Below, one piece after another: positions 59,885-64,000 of a stretch of 64,000 nt of DNA. This DNA is from Durusdinium trenchii. Its lineage: Eukaryota; Sar; Dinophyceae; Suessiales; Symbiodiniaceae. Within the stretch, counting starts at the first letter, position 1. Each line of letters begins with the position of its first letter. The stretch spans positions 62,001 through 126,000 of the forward strand of contig CAXAMN010014080.1 in the NCBI GenBank assembly GCA_963970005.1. The letters run 5' to 3'. A program made the translations under genes and the position numbers. Under the pieces are notes generated by a model. That model did not search any database. It saw nothing but the letters and a program-made list of their open reading frames with translations, and was not told the DNA's origin.

Positions 59885-60544
59885 CGGGGATGGGGTCGTT
59901 TGGGGACACGCGTTCGGTTTCAGGAGACCCCCCGTGTTCGGAGAGTTGGAAGACAGCGAAGATGGATGAAGACGTGCTAGTTGAGACTCGTTGAGATGGC
60001 ACTTGGACGTCTTCCGTTTTTTGTTTGGCTAAGAGGCACTGGGTTCTGAAGAGACTGCCCCACATGAGAGGAGATAGACTATAGATCTCATGCCACTTCA
60101 TTGCCCGGAAGAGCGCAAACGGCGTGTGGCTAGTACAGCAGCGATTGAAAGCAGTTTCAAATGCATCTTCAGTTGGCTGAATGCTTCTAGTGGAGGTTGA
60201 GTGGGGGTGTTGCTGTTGGTGTTAGAATTGCTGACTTATACTATCACAAGGCTTGCAATTCAAAGTTCTATGTTCCCCTTGAGAATCAAAGGCTGCAGCG
60301 AGTGTAGTGTTAATTTGGCCATGTCACTATTGGAGGAAGTTGCACTCTCACGCATCAAAATGTTGCTTGGGTGGTGGCTCTTCTCTTCCTTGCGCCCAAC
60401 AGCATCCTTATCACTCACCGGTCATTCTCCAGAATCAACATGCTGTATAGGGGGGCGGCATTGCAACAAGCCAAGTTGAGCGCAGAGTTGGATAATGTCT
60501 TTCGAGATAGCTGTTTGTTCGACCAAACATATATATAAATATAG

Positions 60545-60560
60545 TGAGAGAGAGAGAGAG
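60545..60560 (+). repeat. (GA)n microsatellite
   Basis: Eight GA units. The complementary strand is the CT type seen three times elsewhere, but without the CGC end. Confidence 0.85.
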
Positions 60561-60579
60561 TAGAACCGGACTGTCTGAA

Positions 60580-60922
60580 CCATTCCGCTTGCCGTCTGGA
60601 CCCTTCCAGCAAGGAAACGCAAAGGAACTCAACTCTTCAAAGCAAGCCTGTGTTGCAAGTTTCGGGATCTTTTCCCTCTCATCAGGAGTAAAAGGGGTTT
60701 TGCTGTCTTCAGGCACACCAACCGAACAACTTGTCTTCCTCACAAGCTCTGAGCACTACTGAGCAGTGGACCATATCCCGCACCAAAGATAATCGCTGAA
60801 CCCTGCCAATGATTCAATGGCCAACACTGCTTTGTTGCTATGCCCGCTACACCCGCAACGCCCGAGGCTCCAGCGGATGCTCGCTGCAGCAACTGAAGAG
60901 ATCTTCCCAGTGAACGGAACAT
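60580..60922 (-). CDS. Probable mitochondrial protein, 5' exons
   Basis: ATG at 60,922 in context GCCATGT opens a peptide MFRSLGRSLQLLQRASAGAS followed by more Ala and Gly. It is rich in Arg, Ser, Leu and Ala and free of acidic residues, which is typical of a mitochondrial presequence. A further coding-like stretch at about 60,590-60,715 (TPFTPDEREKIPKLATQACF) may be the next exon. The mature protein is not recognised. Confidence 0.35.
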
Positions 60923-61888
60923 GGCGAGAAGCTGGCGCTTGGCCCCAACAAGTCCAAGCTTCACTTGTGACTGTGGCTCTTTGATGTGGAGTCCCCTGTG
61001 ACTCTTTGATGTCTGACAATGCTTGACTCCCTGTCTAGCCTGTTGGAAATTTTGCCTCACCCCCTTCACAACTCACCTGTAGGCCACAAAACAAAGGACA
61101 TGGATGCCAAGTCTCTCCAACAAGATTGCGACCCAAAACGTCAAGTGTTGACCTTGTCACGCATCTTGACACTCCATAAGGCACAGCGCGTGTTTTTTTT
61201 CCCTGGAGGTCTCACAGGAGTGTTTGAGGAGGCCCACTCCATTCACAGAAAGGGAGCGCGGCCATTCTCGCAGCCGTCGCGTTTTTTGAGGTTGCTTGGC
61301 CGGTTGTACGGTTCTCTGATTGTCTTTATTGGTAGTTCAGAGATGTGCTCTGTGGTCACTGAAGCAACTCTCAAGCCCTGTACAGAAAGGCTGGGATCCA
61401 AGTCAAGGCTGTTTTGCTGAGCAAGATCTGCTGAACAGAAAGCACCCAACAACACCAGTTTGTCCTTCCAAAACACACCTAGTTCTTTTGTCTTTACCAA
61501 GAAGATCTAGAATGTCAGATTGCCCTGTTGTCATGAGAGCTCAAGACCTTGGTTGTCCAAGGTTTGCAGTGGAATCAAACACTTCACTTCACACACGACA
61601 CGGTCGCCCTGCTTCTGAGAGGGCGACCATGTCACGGCCTGCTTCTGTCCTCCAGTCTTCAGAGCCTGGCAAGCCCACAATGAAAGGAAAGAGTCGGCAG
61701 TCTGGTTTGTAGGAGCCTCGGTCAGTTCATTTTGAGAGGTGAGCACAGGTAAGCTGCATTTTGAACTGAGTGGTGATTTTGGTTAGAATCTTGTAGAAAC
61801 GTCTTCATCGCAACCTTCAGTGTCGGTTCTTTGACGCAACTAGCTACCAGTCCAACAGTGTCAACACAAAGGCCTCAAGCTCGAGTTC

Positions 61889-63586
61889 CCAAAGGGGGGC
61901 TCATCTCTCGGAGTCTTCTCACCTGTCAACAGCAAGGCGCACTGCAGCATGCGATACGTGACACCCGCACTAAACCAGACTGCCTCCCTCACGACATCAT
62001 TCACGGTGTTGTCCTTGGCACAAATGTTTGGGCCCCTTGGGCCAGGTATTTATTTGGTCTTTGGCCTTTCTTCAAAAACATCGAGATCGCGCGCGCACGG
62101 TTTCATCTGCAAATGCTCTAGCCGAGGCACCACTTCCGCCTCAGTGGTAAAGCGGCCAATGCCAAAGCGCAGCGACCTCGGATGCATGCGAATGCGAATG
62201 TGCTGCAAAAATGTAAGAAATGCTAAGGGAGTCAATTAGCATAACTAGCATTAGCACAACTAACCTGTCTAACCTCCATGAACTCAACAACTACATTTTT
62301 GGTATACTGCATGCAACTTCCACTCCTGGGTTCCTAAGCGTGTGCGCGAGGTCCTCGGACACTCCAATGGCTCGCAGGACGTAGGACCTCCAACATGAGG
62401 TCCCAATGAGATTGGACTTCACAAAAAGAAATATGAGACACAACAAGATCAGCTATATATTGGAGAAAATGCACAAGCTGTGAAACCTTAATCGTCCAAA
62501 ACAACAGCATTGCACTTTCTGTAGATCAACCTTCACTCTTGGCACCCTGCGGCTCAAGTGATGCGCTGGTGCAAGCAGAGCCACTGGACACTGCAGTAGT
62601 CTTGGCAAGTGACCTTAAATGCCACGCAAGATCTTCAAACATTGCTTCCGGAAGTCTTGGGATGTTGGTCCGGCAAAACCTTGGCGTCCTACATGAGGAG
62701 GCTTTCACCCTCCACGCAGGCGAACGACAAGTTCACATTGCCAGGCCACCTGAAGCATCAACAAATTGCTGCTTTTTGACCTATGAAAGATGGTCCATCC
62801 TGTCTCCTGTGACCCGACTTTGATCTGTCAAATGATTCTGTGAGTCAAAGCCCCCCAATTGCACCCTGAAACGACAAATAGATAGAATAAGGCCTCAGTG
62901 TGTTTCGGATTTGACCCAGGCCTCTGCGAAGGTGATCCATTCAAAGTGATCTGCGGCAACTCTTCAGTGATTTTGTCATGCATGCGCTTATACCTCGGCC
63001 ATAAAATGAGTTGTGCTTGGCATGTAGCATCATCAGTTGTGGTAGTAACTCAAGTTCTGCACCAAGCTCAAGACAGCTTCTGTACATGCCTGGTGTCATT
63101 GTCCATCTCTTGCATGCAAACCTGTTTCAGCGCATCATATCGCATTGAACCGCAAATAATAACTTGGCCATCTTTGACCACCAAAACCTGTTTGTCATGG
63201 TCTTGAAGTTTAACCCACATTGCAAAACTTGGGAGCCACAAAGCCACCCACAAGAGAAGAACGATGAGTTCATGGAATTGAATTGAAGGCTTTGGGCCCA
63301 ACAAACCTCTTCAGCAACCGCCCAACCGGAATTCCCACCGGCTCACCTCGGCTGCTGCTCCAAAACCGACGATGGGAGGAGTGGCCAATGTGCCGCTGCG
63401 CATGCCACGCTCCTGTTCTATGGTGGGTGGCTCTGAAGTTTTACCATTCATGGAGTCTTGGTGAACCACAAGCAGGTGGACCCAAATCAATCAATTCCCT
63501 AGTTGATACGGTCAACCCCTTGCGATTCATGTAATTCATGTCCATTTTAATCCGCGGTGGCATGGAGGGATTGACACCCGCGGCAC
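61889..63586 (-). CDS. Cysteine desulfurase NFS1/IscS (3' part; 5' end beyond window)
   Basis: A pyridoxal-phosphate enzyme that takes sulfur from L-cysteine for Fe-S cluster and tRNA thiolation pathways, normally in mitochondria. Ten exons join with matching phases: 63,586-63,553 (VPRVSIPP), 63,417-63,347 (QERGMRSGTLATPPIVGFG), 63,121-63,075, 62,993-62,922 (ELPQITLNG), 62,749-62,693 (PGNVNLSFACVEGESLL), 62,613-62,551 (AVSSGSACTSASLE, with the catalytic Cys), 62,387-62,340 (SYVLRAIGVSEDLAHT), 62,176-62,131 (SLRFGIGRFTTEAEV), 62,013-61,981 (DNTVNDVVREA) and 61,922 to about 61,889 (VRRLREMSPPLG). Order and spelling follow eukaryotic NFS1. The PLP-lysine region lies in exons beyond 64,000, and the extreme C-terminus was not found. 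Donors are GA, GT, GT, GC, GT, GC, GC, GT and GT. All acceptors except the one before 63,417 are AG-G. Confidence 0.94.
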
Positions 63587-64000
63587 CTGTTTGGTTTCTT
63601 GGCTTGGGATTATGGTGGCGGTTTGGTCGCTTGGGTCATTGCTGCTTCCCTTGTTCATATGCGTTGTCATGTTCTTTCAATAATGTCCATGTGTTAATCC
63701 TAATAGAATGAATGTTCAAGACAACGGCAACAAGATCTTTGAACTGGTGAAACTGCTCAAACCATGTTGAAATGAATCAACATGTATTCCTTTAAGAACA
63801 AGTATACAATCCTGTAGATATTTCCTTCAGGGCATATACATCGTGCATCCGCACTGGTGGTGGAGCTGCAGTTTTTGTGTGGCTTAGAGCTGCTACGCAG
63901 TTCTTCGTGGCGCTTCGATTATCTCACTAAACCTACCATCACCACCTAGGCGTCTGCCCTTGAAAGGGGCTTAAGGTCGTTTAGTGGAAAATTATCGCAA

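Overview
The window looks like nuclear DNA of a dinoflagellate, most likely of the order Suessiales (Symbiodiniaceae or a close relative). The recognisable proteins are cut into very short exons, often 35-130 bp. Many introns start with GC or GA instead of GT, and almost every acceptor is AG followed by G. All firmly identified genes lie on the minus strand, which fits the unidirectional gene blocks known from these genomes. Two families of short interspersed repeats also match, from memory, repeats that recur in Symbiodinium sequence. No prokaryotic features, tRNA, rRNA or CRISPR array were seen. A 469-base run of N at 32,713-33,181 is an assembly gap.

Layout from left to right, all minus strand unless stated. 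At 3.5-5.7 kb is an OSCA/CSC1-type stress-gated cation channel, N-terminal half. At 8.25-11.3 kb is a PPEF/PP7-like Ser/Thr protein phosphatase whose eleven exons rebuild nearly the whole catalytic domain. At 12.4-13.7 kb are unidentified exons. At 14.9 kb is a Cys-rich zinc-binding fragment. At 15.7-19.4 kb is a P4HTM-like, EF-hand-containing, membrane-anchored prolyl 4-hydroxylase, with an intron swollen by a minisatellite. At 28.3-31.4 kb a tetratricopeptide-repeat array runs into an FAD-dependent monooxygenase with few or no introns; the array carries frame breaks. At 42.2-42.86 kb is an AT-rich island with a recurring two-box pattern, and next to it at 43.0-44.0 kb is a decayed Ty1/copia-type gag-protease fragment. 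At 44.6-46.8 kb is a probable membrane protein with a bestrophin-like RWW motif. At 50-52.4 kb are unidentified exons and a cold-shock-like GKFGWI module. At 59.2-59.5 kb is a possible fibronectin type III domain. At 60.6-60.9 kb is a probable mitochondrial presequence exon. At 61.9-63.6 kb is NFS1-type cysteine desulfurase, with its 5' part beyond the right edge.

The identified genes do not form one pathway. They are calcium and membrane signalling proteins (channel, EF-hand phosphatase class, EF-hand hydroxylase) and housekeeping enzymes (Fe-S cluster sulfur donor, flavin monooxygenase), packed in one direction and separated by repeat-rich introns and spacers. Many more open stretches look coding but match nothing I can name. 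They are listed with low confidence, because exons this short cannot be assembled into genes by eye without conserved motifs.
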